From NCBI GenBank assembly GCA_027559495.1, contig JAMXSV010000004.1:62001-126000 (forward strand): a stretch of 64,000 nt of DNA, written 5' to 3'. Below, piece by piece: positions 55,356 to 64,000 of this stretch. A program made the translations under genes and the position numbers. The notes beneath the pieces are model-generated. The model had not been told where the DNA came from, ran no database searches, and saw only the letters and a list, made by a program, of their open reading frames with translations. The stretch's first letter is position 1. Every line of letters begins with the position of its first letter. The DNA comes from Aurifilum marmelostoma (taxonomy: Eukaryota; Ascomycota; Sordariomycetes; Diaporthales; Cryphonectriaceae).

Positions 55356-56919
55356 TCAATTCCACGCGGACCGCTGTCCGCTTCGACTCATTACCAACAT
55401 CTCGAAACCCTCAACACGGTTCCGCAAGGCGGCGTTCTCCTTTGCCAGACCCCTGTTCTTCCTCTCCAAGTGTGCAATGTACTCGGTGGCCTTGCTTAGG
55501 ATGGTGGCCTTGTTGAGCTTATGTGCAGGCGTGACCCCGCCGAGGTCGTCATCGCCCTCGAGACCGGCCTCGGCCCTGATCTCTTCCATGAGGTCGGCTC
55601 CGTCGTTATTGTCTGCATGCTCGAGACGGTGGACCATGACACGCAGCGCGGGGACGGAATCACGTAGGGCCGCGATCTTGTCGTTGAGGTTAGTCCGATA
55701 CCGCTTCTCGATCATATTGTGGGCAGTCTTCTTGGGACCCAGGGAGGGCTTGGTGCTTGAGCCTTCCTTTGAAGAGGACGCGGAGGTGTGGCGGCGCTGT
55801 GGCGGCGGTGGTGAGCACGACGAGCGAGGTGAGGACGGTGACATGGAGGACGAGCGGGCGTCTGATGACTTCCTCTTGAGGCTGTTGCGAGCTGGGTACC
55901 GCCTGTCCTTGCCGGACAAGAGCTCCTGTGGGGAGGGCAGGCCAGAGGTCATGGATGATTCTGACGTTGCGTTGGTCATGGCGGCTACTGATAAAGGCTG
56001 TGGCCTTTGTTGTTGTTGTTGTTGTTGTTGTTGTTGAGACATGTTCATGTTGAACTGCGGTGTTTGGAATAGAGGCCTTGTGTCGTTTACTCCCTCGCGG
56101 CCAAATACAACGTCGTCAAGTCCAGTGTTCGCAACGTCCATGGAATCCAGGACAGGGCTCACGATGGGTATGGACGAGAGGTCGGGGCTGTCGAGGAGTT
56201 CTGTCTTGAGGAAGAAGTCGGACTCTGGAGACTGTTCGGCCTTATCCCAGGCAGCCCAATCGTCCGCAGCACCAGGATTGGAGAAAGAGAAGCCGTTGAA
56301 GATGGGAGAGATGGGGGAGCCGGATCCGGGCGAGGGTGCCGAGTCGGTGGTAAGCTCTGCGGCACTCCAGTCCTCTATGGAGTTATAGACGGGCACAGAG
56401 AAGTTTGGGAAATATGTCTATAATAGCAGGAAGAGACACAAGGTTAGATCAAGCTATTTGAAGAATATGGACGGGATGCGGGCCAGGGCAATATACGAGA
56501 GAAGGGGCGAGAGTGTGCGCGAGAGGGGTAGGTGAAACTCGACTAGGGAAGAAAGTGGTATGATATTTCCTCAGTGGGCTTATATTGTTTCGAGCAGCAC
56601 ATGCAGCCTTCCGGGCTAGCGTGGCTGGGGGGAGAGCAGGCCATATAACGTTTCAATGGAAGCATGAAATGGCATGGAAAACGAACAGGAAGAGAGAGAG
56701 GAGTAAGACATGGGGGGGTGGAAAGAGTGCAAGTGGGTCGCTGGGCGGGGGAGGAGGGGGCGGGGGCTGCAAAGACAAAGTAGGAATAAGAGGAGAACTG
56801 ACCTGTTGTCGTTTAATGGTGGAGGCTGAGGAGGAGGAGGGTTGTTGCTGAGGGTACGAGCCGAACAACATAGATTGTTGGCCGACAGCTTGTAAGTCTG
56901 CCAGGTTGAATGCGTCCAT
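55356..56919 (-). CDS. SREBP-type bHLH transcription factor without membrane segments
   Basis: Predicted nuclear transcription factor of 392 aa. Exons 56803-56919 and 55356-56417 sum to 393 codons; the donor is GTCAGT. The N-terminal 230 residues are acidic, Ser/Pro-rich and hold a run of ten Gln, which suits an activation domain. The basic region starts near residue 271 (AHNMIEKRYRTNLNDK). Tyr279 replaces the Arg found in most bHLH proteins; this Tyr is the hallmark of SREBP-class factors and allows binding to sterol-response as well as E-box DNA. The helix-loop-helix has a long loop with acidic EIRAEAGLEGDDD, and a leucine zipper ends the protein. No transmembrane helices follow, unlike full SREBP; this matches the short fungal SrbB-like factors linked to hypoxia and sterol response. 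The identity with SrbB is inference. Confidence 0.9.
56007..56036. repeat. Gln-codon trinucleotide repeat in the bHLH gene
   Basis: TTG repeats on the plus strand encode ten Gln on the minus strand. Pure codon repetition makes the length likely to vary between strains. Confidence 0.85.
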
Positions 56920-59900
56920 CTGATTGGCAACCTGGGTTCTTTTTTCGTCGTGTGTGTCCCTTCGGATGCTGTGTAAAGATGTCCAGCGTAGTACTGATGG
57001 GTGGCCTTCCTAGGTGGTCGGGCGGGTGAGTGCAGCAGGCGACTTGTTTGTTTTCGCGGAGAGAGGAGGATCCAGTGGTGGTGGTAGTGGCAGGGGTGTT
57101 GTCAATATCGAAAGTTGTTTCCGGTGCCAAGGTTGGGTGATCGATATGTCTCTCTGGGGAGACTTGAGAGTGTGATGTTCAAGAGTTGGGTGATGGTCCT
57201 CGACGAGGATGATTGTGATGGAGTATTATTTACCAGATTCTTGGTGGGATGATGAGATTATCGAGCCGTGGTCCCAAGACATCCGATGGCAGATACATCC
57301 CAATAGATATATACCTGCCATTTCGTCTTGGGAATTCTCCTGGCGCCTGACGGGGCCTCGGGACTCCTCGGCGAGAACCTTGGAAGGGGGAGGGATGAGC
57401 GTCGCCCTGGACCTCTTTGGACCGACAACCTCCCGGAGGACAAGGATCGCGACATTTGGACGCTGTGCAACGTGTGGACCTCCAAACTGTCGATTATCGA
57501 TCTGGCATCATACGAGTGGGCAATGCCCTGGGGGGAGGGGGGCCGCTCCCGGGCCCTGAGCCAGAGGCCGAGCCCGGGTGAGCACACACACACACACACA
57601 CCTACACACACCTCTATGGGTTTTCGTCAATATGGCGCCTAGGCATCCTCTATTCCAGGACACATGGGTCTCGGGTGCGATTCCGAGGCGCGAGGCTAGA
57701 AAACTTGCATGGGGCTGTGTGTACGGTGCAGTATTTAACGAGCGCTATAGAACTACCTATAGATCTCTCCCGTATTGGTGTGCATACCCACGAAGTTCGC
57801 TCCCCACAACATGTTCTCTGCTAACAGATGCTAAACTTTTAAACTTCAGGTTCCCTAACTAACTCACTGCGGCCCACTCCACCCTTTTCTCCTTTCAATC
57901 AGCAACCCATGGCGAATTCCGGACCACAACGGCTGTAAAGGTTTTTTTCCCCCTTCTTTCTTCTTGTAGTTGGTCCCCCCCTCCCCTAGTTGTATTTTTA
58001 TTCCCAGCTCAAAGCTCCCTCCGAGAGTATTACTTAGTAGGTAGCTGCTTGATGGCACCTAGACAGCCCTGGATGCGGCTGGCCCCGTCGACTTGTATTC
58101 TACTTGCCCGTCCAATGCCACGCTGCCAAACCCTCTGCTCGATATCCGACAGCCCGTGGTGGTTGCCCTTGAAGTAGACAGAACATAACGGAACTCCAAG
58201 ACACTTGTGGCCTTTCTATGGGTACGTTTCACCGTGTGTATGTACTATTCTGGGCTAGTCCCAAGAATTTGTCCAGTCCGATAAACCCAGCGCCCTAATC
58301 CATCCAATGACCCCCGTGTCCGCGATTCATCCATCATCGGCAGTGGCCGGTTTTCGTTGCCGAGCGGTGAGTGACGTCTCCTTTGGCCTAGAGGTAGGAA
58401 GGAAAAAGATACCATCGTACTTGTTGCCATGTATGCAGATCACGATGAGGTGCAAATCACTCCCAGATATGAACTCGGCCCTCTGCAGGTTGAAGCTGTC
58501 GGTTGAGATCCTGGTTCCCCGTTTAAGATTTGCTCTCGCAGGCGATATGTCACCGCTCGGCTAATCTTGCCCACTGGCAGCCGAACCTTTCTGGCTTTCC
58601 TTGGAGAGCTTACATCATGGTGATCGACAGCGACAAGACGATCCAGACCCCAAAGGTGCTGCCGTATCTGCATGGAATGCTGATAAGATGGCATATCCGG
58701 AGGAGAGTTACCCATATGGGAATTGTGTGTCCGAACGCGATCCACAAAGATCTGGTCTTCCCGACCCAGCATGTGAAGAGTCAAACTGAGAGAGATGGAG
58801 ATTTTGGTAGTGAAGGGGACCCTGGACGGACCCATGATGAAACCCAACGTTTCTTTTTTCCTCTCTCAGCTCCAAAGCCTTACCTCTTTTTCGCCCACTT
58901 CTCGTCTTCCACTTGTCTACTACAGAATATTGACGTTCAAAATCCTCTCCATCTGCAGGTGTCCCAAAGGAATTTTGATTTGTAAAAATTTTTTGCTTGT
59001 GTGCCTCCTCTTCTTCTTTTTTTAATTTTTTAAATTTTTATTTTTTTAAAAAAAAATTATTCACAACACTTCCCTGGTAGCAGGCCCAGCCGAAGCCAAC
59101 AAAGAATGTGCCGACAAAATGTCCAAAACGAACCATTCTGCTGCAGGCCCTGGACAAAGTGGCGTGATTTCAATGTGGGCCTGAGCCGGCGCCTGTCCCC
59201 GCGTCGTGCCACATAGCCGGTGGCCATACCGTGGCCCTCTGAACGTGTGACCGGGCGAGGCCGCGTAAGATTTGTTAGGGTTTCAAGTCCCCCGCGCGGC
59301 AATTGTCGCTGTAGGACGACCTAGACGAGCATCGAGGGAAGTTATCGTGATGGCCTCACCTGGGAAATTTTCAACTTGCACGCGCCTCCGGCTTGATTTC
59401 GTCCGAGAACGCGGGCTCGCTCAGCCTCTTTTTCCTTCTTGTTTCTTTTTTCTTTTCTTCTGTTTTTTTTTTCCTTCCTCCTTTTCGGTTTTACCTCTCT
59501 TCCCCCACTATTCACCAACTTGTTACCAACCTTTTGACGGAATACGACCGATCCTTGCCTTGCCCCTTTCAGGGAAGCATTTCATTATTTCGAGAGGAAA
59601 TGGAGAACAAGTTCCGGATTGGCCAATCGTTAATCTTCTACTGCACTGCACCGACCCGCCACCTGTTGCAATTCGACCCTATGACCGTCGAGACAAACTA
59701 CAGACTGAAATGAGCATGGGGACTGCATCACCACGATCCTTATTCGAGTCCCAGATTTTCAGCATTTCAAATAGGATAGGAAATCTCACCACATCCAAAG
59801 GTCAAAAATCGTCGCGTGAAAAAGCTACTTATTGCACTGGCCATACTTTTGACCTTTCAAGTCTCGCCGCAAGAACAATTTTGTCGAATCAATCTGGCCA

Positions 59901-60064
59901 TTCCTCTTTGGCACTCTTCACTAAGCTATTTAGTTCAGAAACAGGGCAACAATTTTGACATGTCTTCGAGTCGCAGTGCAAATTCGTTCCAAGGCATGAT
60001 GTTGGCGCTCGGCCCAGTGCCCAACGCTCCCCTGCGCCACGTACGAACAAGACAAACCCTCCTG
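56920..60064. other. Long upstream region of the bHLH gene and spacer
   Basis: About 3.1 kb without a supported gene. It likely includes a long 5' UTR for the bHLH factor, as regulators often have. Contains a CA run at 57583-57600, T-rich and TTTAAA sequence at about 58985-59060, and a CT/T-rich block at about 59425-59500. A 228-codon frame at 59272-59958 runs across the T-rich block and looks like chance. Confidence 0.4.
57583..57600. repeat. CA dinucleotide microsatellite
   Basis: Nine CA units followed by a CCTACACACACC extension, in the upstream region of the bHLH gene. Confidence 0.8.
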
Positions 60065-60574
60065 CTACTTTGCTTTGGCCAAGACCATACCGACCTCCTT
60101 CAATGTCACACTCTCCACAAAGCCATTGCCCTCGTACAGTCTGCGTCCTGGCGGGTCCGCAAATAAGGTGACGTACGGCTCCCCGTCTTTGGGGCTGTTA
60201 TCCTTGATATATGCCAGCAGATGCTTTAGAATCACGCTCCCCAACCCCTTCCTCTGATGCTCCGGGAGCGTGGCCATATCCGCGATGTGGAAATACCACC
60301 CACCGTCCCCGATGATTCGACCCATGGCCACAGCTTGGTCTTTCAATTGCGCAGTCGAAGGTGAAGATGCCTCAGACTCGGTCCCAGGGGAGGAGTAGAT
60401 AATGTGACACCCGTACAGGCTCCCGGTGACAGCACCTGCAGCCTGTGTCTCTGTGACGGGTGTGAGGCCGGACGATTTGCGCAGATTGCGGTACTCCGGG
60501 ACGCTCGGGAATCCTGAGTGCAATGTGTACCCAGGCGGCAAATTGTATGAGGGGTCGTCCATCCTGAAGGCCAT
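60065..60574 (-). CDS. GNAT family N-acetyltransferase
   Basis: Predicted acetyl-CoA dependent N-acetyltransferase of 169 aa, intronless. The GNAT core is clear: a strand reading WYFHIADMATLPEHQRKGLGSVIL contains the acetyl-CoA pyrophosphate loop (QRKGLG, the R/Q-x-x-G-x-G/A motif), then ILKHLLAYIKDN, a beta strand PYVTLFADP, and a final RRLYEGNGFVES typical of motif B where the C-terminal Tyr sits. The N-terminal 60 residues are more variable. It resembles single-domain fungal GNAT proteins of unknown substrate. The start MAFRMDDPSYNLP fits the usual beginning just before strand 1. Confidence 0.9.
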   Translation of the reverse strand: MAFRMDDPSYNLPPGYTLHSGFPSVPEYRNLRKSSGLTPVTETQAAGAVTGSLYGCHIIYSSPGTESEASSPSTAQLKDQAVAMGRIIGDGGWYFHIADMATLPEHQRKGLGSVILKHLLAYIKDNSPKDGEPYVTLFADPPGRRLYEGNGFVESVTLKEVGMVLAKAK

Positions 60575-61246
60575 ATTATATATCAGAAACCCAAGAGTGT
60601 TGACTTCACTCCTCTCTCACTTAGGCCCCGCTCGCTAAAGTATCAAGATGGCAGAGATATCGAAAGCACCAAGTGGTGTAGCCGCTATGGGCAAAAAAAA
60701 AAAAAAGAGTGCGTTTTGTGAGCTTGTTTTGGAAATCTTGAATGGTCGAGGAAACTGCTATTGGACAGAAAGTTGTGCATAAGACAGAACACAGGTGAGA
60801 GCTCATGTGTGTGTCGAAGTCCGCCGCAACAACATGATTGACAAGTTATCAGTCAAAGGGCGTGAGGCGGAGCCCGGAGCTCGGAGCTCGGGCTTGATTG
60901 TCTCAAAAGCACTTTATCCGGACACTCTAGTGGCTGCCGTAAGTATGCCCGATGCTATCCACTCAACAGAACATCATACCCAAGATTGAGATCGCAGTTA
61001 AACAGGACGCCGAACTGTCATGGATTCTTGCTCGGGTTGTGGAACAGAATCTGTCACTTATGTATGAGACCTGTGAAGAGAAATCTGCTTCTGATTGTAA
61101 CCGACTTGTGTGCGCACTCGGGTGTCCATTATGGGACGGTGCCATCCCGTCTACAAGCTGTATAAAGGAACCTGTCAAATGTAATTATATGGACGCATAT
61201 GTTGTTGCAGATGAGCTGGTTTGATCCGCGTGTCCCCTCGGCCCCT
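60575..61246. other. Intergenic, no supported gene
   Basis: Lies upstream of the GNAT gene and downstream of the DUF1479 stop. Contains an A13 run near 60694-60706. Small frames at 60795-61224 show no domain. Confidence 0.45.
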
Positions 61247-63659
61247 TCACGACAAGATTCGTGAAATCAGCTGCCTGGTCGCAGCCATCTGCTCGGCCTG
61301 CGCCTTGCCATTAATCCTCTGCGCCCCAGCCCTGTCCGTAGGGATGTAGAAGTCGTAGCGGTCCGGAAACAGGATGATGTTGGCCAGCCTTACGACTTCT
61401 GCCTCGCCTTCCGTGCCAGATCCGCGCTCCCTCAGCCGCCTCTCGGCCGCCCCTGCCCTGTTGGCGCCCTCATCATCTACGTCCATCATCTCAGGGGCGG
61501 GCTCTTCCGGCGCCGGTGTGCCGGCTCTTGTGCCGGGCCTCGTCATGACCTTGCTTCCGTCCCGGCTCAGCTCCCACGGCGCAAGGCCCATGGCCCGAAG
61601 ACCCGCATCGCCGCCCACTTCTGCAATCTCAGCCCTGCCAGGCCGTCCCTCATGCGGTGCCTCGGAGCCGATCGCGCTGCCTGCAGAGTCAAAGTCCGGC
61701 CCCGGCTGGCCCTGCATGAAGGCCTTCCTCTGCCGGGCCAGGAACAGAGCATTGGTCTGCGTCAGTGGGCAGGCAGGCGTGTACATGAGCATGCTGGGCG
61801 CAGGGTGGTCGGGCCTTGGGGTTCCGGGCTTGCTGGGTGCGGTGGTCATGATGCTGTAGGCCTGGTCGCAGTGCCAGATGACGTAGTCGCCGGCCTGAAG
61901 CGTGGGGACCTCGACCAGGGACCGGCGCAGGCGCAGGTGCGGGTGCCACAGCTCCGTGATCCGCTGGGCATGGCCCGGCACGGCGCCGTGGATAATGGTG
62001 GACTGCTCCTCGTCAAGGACCCAATTGTCCGGGTCGAGGAAGGCGTCCCACTCGGCGATGGTCTCGGGCGATCCGCCGTCCTCGTCGTACCCTGAGGTCG
62101 GCGGTGTGATCCTTGGGGAGAAGAAGGGCCGCAGCAGGAAGTAGGCCACGGCGAGCTTGGGGGTGGGCAGGACGCGGATGTTGGCCGGCTCGCCTGACGT
62201 GAGGGCGAGGATACCCTGGAACATCCTGAAGATGCTGCACGATCCTGCGCCGTTGTACAGGTCCTGCGTGACGTTGATGCGGCCAGATGGGTCCCATGGG
62301 TCGAAATCCTCCCAGTTGCCGCGGAATATGGCCTCGTACGCACCCTCCCCGGCCGTAGCCGTCGGGTTCCCACCGCTCGAGGCTCCCGTTGTCGACCTGG
62401 GCGATGAGCGTGGAGGCGGCGCTGGTGGTGAGGTTGTCGGCAGCAGAATTGCCGTTCAACAGCTGCGGCGCGGCATTGCTGCCCATGATGCTGCTGTCGT
62501 GGATGCGCAGCCGGTCCGCGTACGAGATGGGGAACCGCGTGGCGACGCGCGAGATGTCGGCATCGATACCTTTGGTCTCCCAGAAGGTCATAGCCCACTT
62601 CTGCACGCGCAAGACGGAAGGATGGGCGCGGATGGCGATCTGGGCGGGCGTCCAGAAGAGCTCGAAGCAGGTCGGGTCCTGGGGGATGGTGGGCTTGATG
62701 TGGTCTCGGTTGCGCGTGATGTACTCCCTTGTCTGTCGGATCCACGTCTCGGTCTGCGTCTGGGAAACGACGCCGCGCACGAGAGCAACGCCGTATCGTT
62801 TCAGGTCCTGCTCAAAGGGTGCCACCTTGGCCGGGTCGTCAATGTCGGAGAAGTTGATGGTAGGGATGAGGTCGGGACCACGGCTCTGGATGTGTTGAAT
62901 CTCGGCCTTCAGGGCGACCAGCAGACGTCTCCAGGAGGCGGCAATGGCAGCCTCTCTGCCCTGGATGAGGCGGCGTTTGATGGTAGCGAAGCGCGTCGGC
63001 AGAGGGATGGGCTCCGAGCCGTAGAAGGACTGCACAGGCGGCTCCATGCTGCCGATCTTGGCAAAGACCTTGCGGCTGCCTATACTGCCTGTGTTTTTGG
63101 TGACACGGTGCTGCGAGTGTGTCCTGTGGTGGGATGTGCCGACTGGAGTGCTCGAGGAGCTCGGGACGGCCGAGGAGACTGGCGTGGTCACTGTTGGCGT
63201 CGTTATTGCCGATATTGCCATGACTGATGCTGCTGACGTGGTACTTGTGGGAGCAGAAGCAGCATTCGTCTTGGGTATTGTTGCCGCCGCTGATGTTGTT
63301 GTCGGCCCTGCGTTTGCGGGGAAGGTTGAGGAGGAGGAAGGCTTGGGAGCGACCAGAGGCCCGGCTTCCGAGACTTTGGCCGAAACCATCTTGACAGCTG
63401 CAGTGAGATTCTTTGTGCTGAAAACACTGTTGCTGCTCCTGCTCTTCCGTCGAAGCGGTGCCCGTGGCCCAGAAATCCTAACTGTGGCTGTGATGCGCGT
63501 GGTTGGGCGACCACTTGTTGTTGGTTGAGAGGATGAGCCTGGGGGGGTTGTTTTACTGTGCAGATGGGCAGCAGTAGCGGCGCTACTTGAATTCAATGGC
63601 TCCTGCCCCTCTGCAGGCAGTGGTGGATCAACCGCCTGGACGAGCTGAGTGGCAGGCAT
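61247..63659 (-). CDS. DUF1479 protein (2OG-Fe oxygenase-like), one-base frameshift
   Basis: Large protein, about 803 aa after allowing for one base; intronless. The first 220 residues are low-complexity Ser/Thr/Ala/Pro (an unusual extension). The DUF1479 core follows: FYGSEPIPLPTRFATIKRRL, IQGREAAIAASWRRLL, YGVALVRGVVSQ, DPTCFELFWTPAQ, NGSLERWEPDGYG, IFRMFQGILAL, AVAYFLLRPFFSPRI, and GDYVIWHCDQAYSIM. DUF1479 folds like a 2-oxoglutarate oxygenase (bacterial YbiU). The usual metal HxD appears here as Q421-V-D423, while H596 could be the distal His. After GYGRGG near 62343-62350 the frame breaks. Dropping one base from CCCTCCCC restores GAYEAIFRGNWEDFDPWD and 804 codons. Activity unknown. Confidence 0.85.
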
Positions 63660-64000
63660 CTTGGACGGGCGCGAGCCAGTTAAAAAAGAAGGGGGGGAGA
63701 AAAAGAGGAATAAAAATAAACACCCTGTCTCAGAGGGAAAAGCAACACCATAAAAAAAGTTGGGGAAACAGGCTTGGGTCTGATAAGCACAGCAGGCTAT
63801 AGTGTGTGCCTTGTCGTATGTGTGTGCGTGCGTGTGTGTGGCTGCGACTTGTTGAAATGATGAAATGCAGTGAGCCGTCCAGATGTGTAGCCGATGTGCT
63901 GTGCTCAGTGTGTTGGCGCTGTGCTGGTGCTGTTGTGGTGGTGACCTTGGCCGGCTGTAGTGCACTGTTGTGTGTGAGCCCCTCCGGACCTCTCTGCTTC
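63660..64000. other. Upstream flank of the DUF1479 gene
   Basis: Includes GT dinucleotide sequence near 63812-63840. Probably 5' UTR and promoter of the minus-strand gene; upstream in-frame translation has no conserved features. The window ends here. Confidence 0.45.

Noticed and set aside
55477..56037. 186-codon plus-strand frame opposite the bHLH gene
   Set aside because: Its Cys run is the antisense of the polyQ tract; no independent support.
59272..59958. 228-codon open frame
   Set aside because: It crosses a T/CT-rich tract coding a Phe-rich string, and nothing in it resembles a protein family.
62157..63227. 356-codon plus-strand frame antisense to the DUF1479 gene
   Set aside because: A shadow of GC-rich coding sequence; the minus strand carries conserved motifs and the plus frame has none.
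63046..63528. 160-codon plus-strand hydrophobic frame
   Set aside because: Complement of the Ser/Thr/Ala-rich extension of the DUF1479 gene; Val/Leu runs arise from antisense of Thr/Ala codons.
1..64000. CRISPR arrays, bacterial-type operons or riboswitches
   Set aside because: Spliced eukaryotic genes throughout; no spaced direct repeats of CRISPR type.

Overview
The window reads as nuclear DNA of a filamentous ascomycete (Pezizomycotina). Genes sit a few kilobases apart on both strands. Most are split by short introns (about 50-120 nt, a few near 300-400 nt) with GTRNGT-type donors. Several protein classes are typically fungal: C2H2 plus Zn2Cys6 regulators, MAL-type sugar permeases, a SUR7/PalI protein, a DUF1479 protein and an SREBP-type bHLH factor. 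I cannot name the species. For most genes I rebuilt the splicing by hand; the exon sums come out as whole codon numbers, which is the main support for the models.

Left third (about 1.2-23 kb): a carbohydrate-use neighbourhood. In order: a MAL-type MFS sugar permease (minus); a 4.4-kb stretch of decayed sequence holding a 5'-truncated LINE-like insertion with a 14-bp target-site duplication; a C2H2+Zn2Cys6 transcription factor (plus); a secreted clan-A glycosidase resembling GH39 (minus); a second sugar permease (plus), divergent from the glycosidase across an 874-bp shared promoter that contains a perfect 17-bp palindrome; a GH127 family beta-L-arabinofuranosidase without a signal peptide (minus); and a secreted tannase/feruloyl esterase (plus), divergent from GH127. 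Together they suggest outside hydrolysis, import of an arabinose-containing oligosaccharide and cleavage in the cytosol, possibly under the local regulator. That pathway is inference.

Middle (23-36 kb): an unidentified coding relic, a secreted phosphoesterase/phospholipase C-type enzyme, an alpha/beta hydrolase, a zinc alcohol dehydrogenase with a GC-AG intron, a glutathione transferase with a 10-nt exon, and a SUR7/PalI membrane protein with a 14-nt exon. Next, 35.2-41.6 kb is gene-poor: a CTAG-dense decayed repeat tract, then an octamer satellite whose unit changes stepwise along the array.

Right part (41.6-64 kb): a SWIM+RING protein, a broken Ser/Thr-rich mucin-like gene, a lysophospholipase with a one-base frameshift, an esterase, a conserved fungal protein often labelled 'BTB domain transcription factor', a SET/SMYD-like protein, an SREBP-type bHLH factor lacking membrane segments, a GNAT acetyltransferase, and a DUF1479 protein that also carries a one-base frameshift. 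Both frameshifts lie in C/G runs, so consensus errors are a serious alternative to real mutation.
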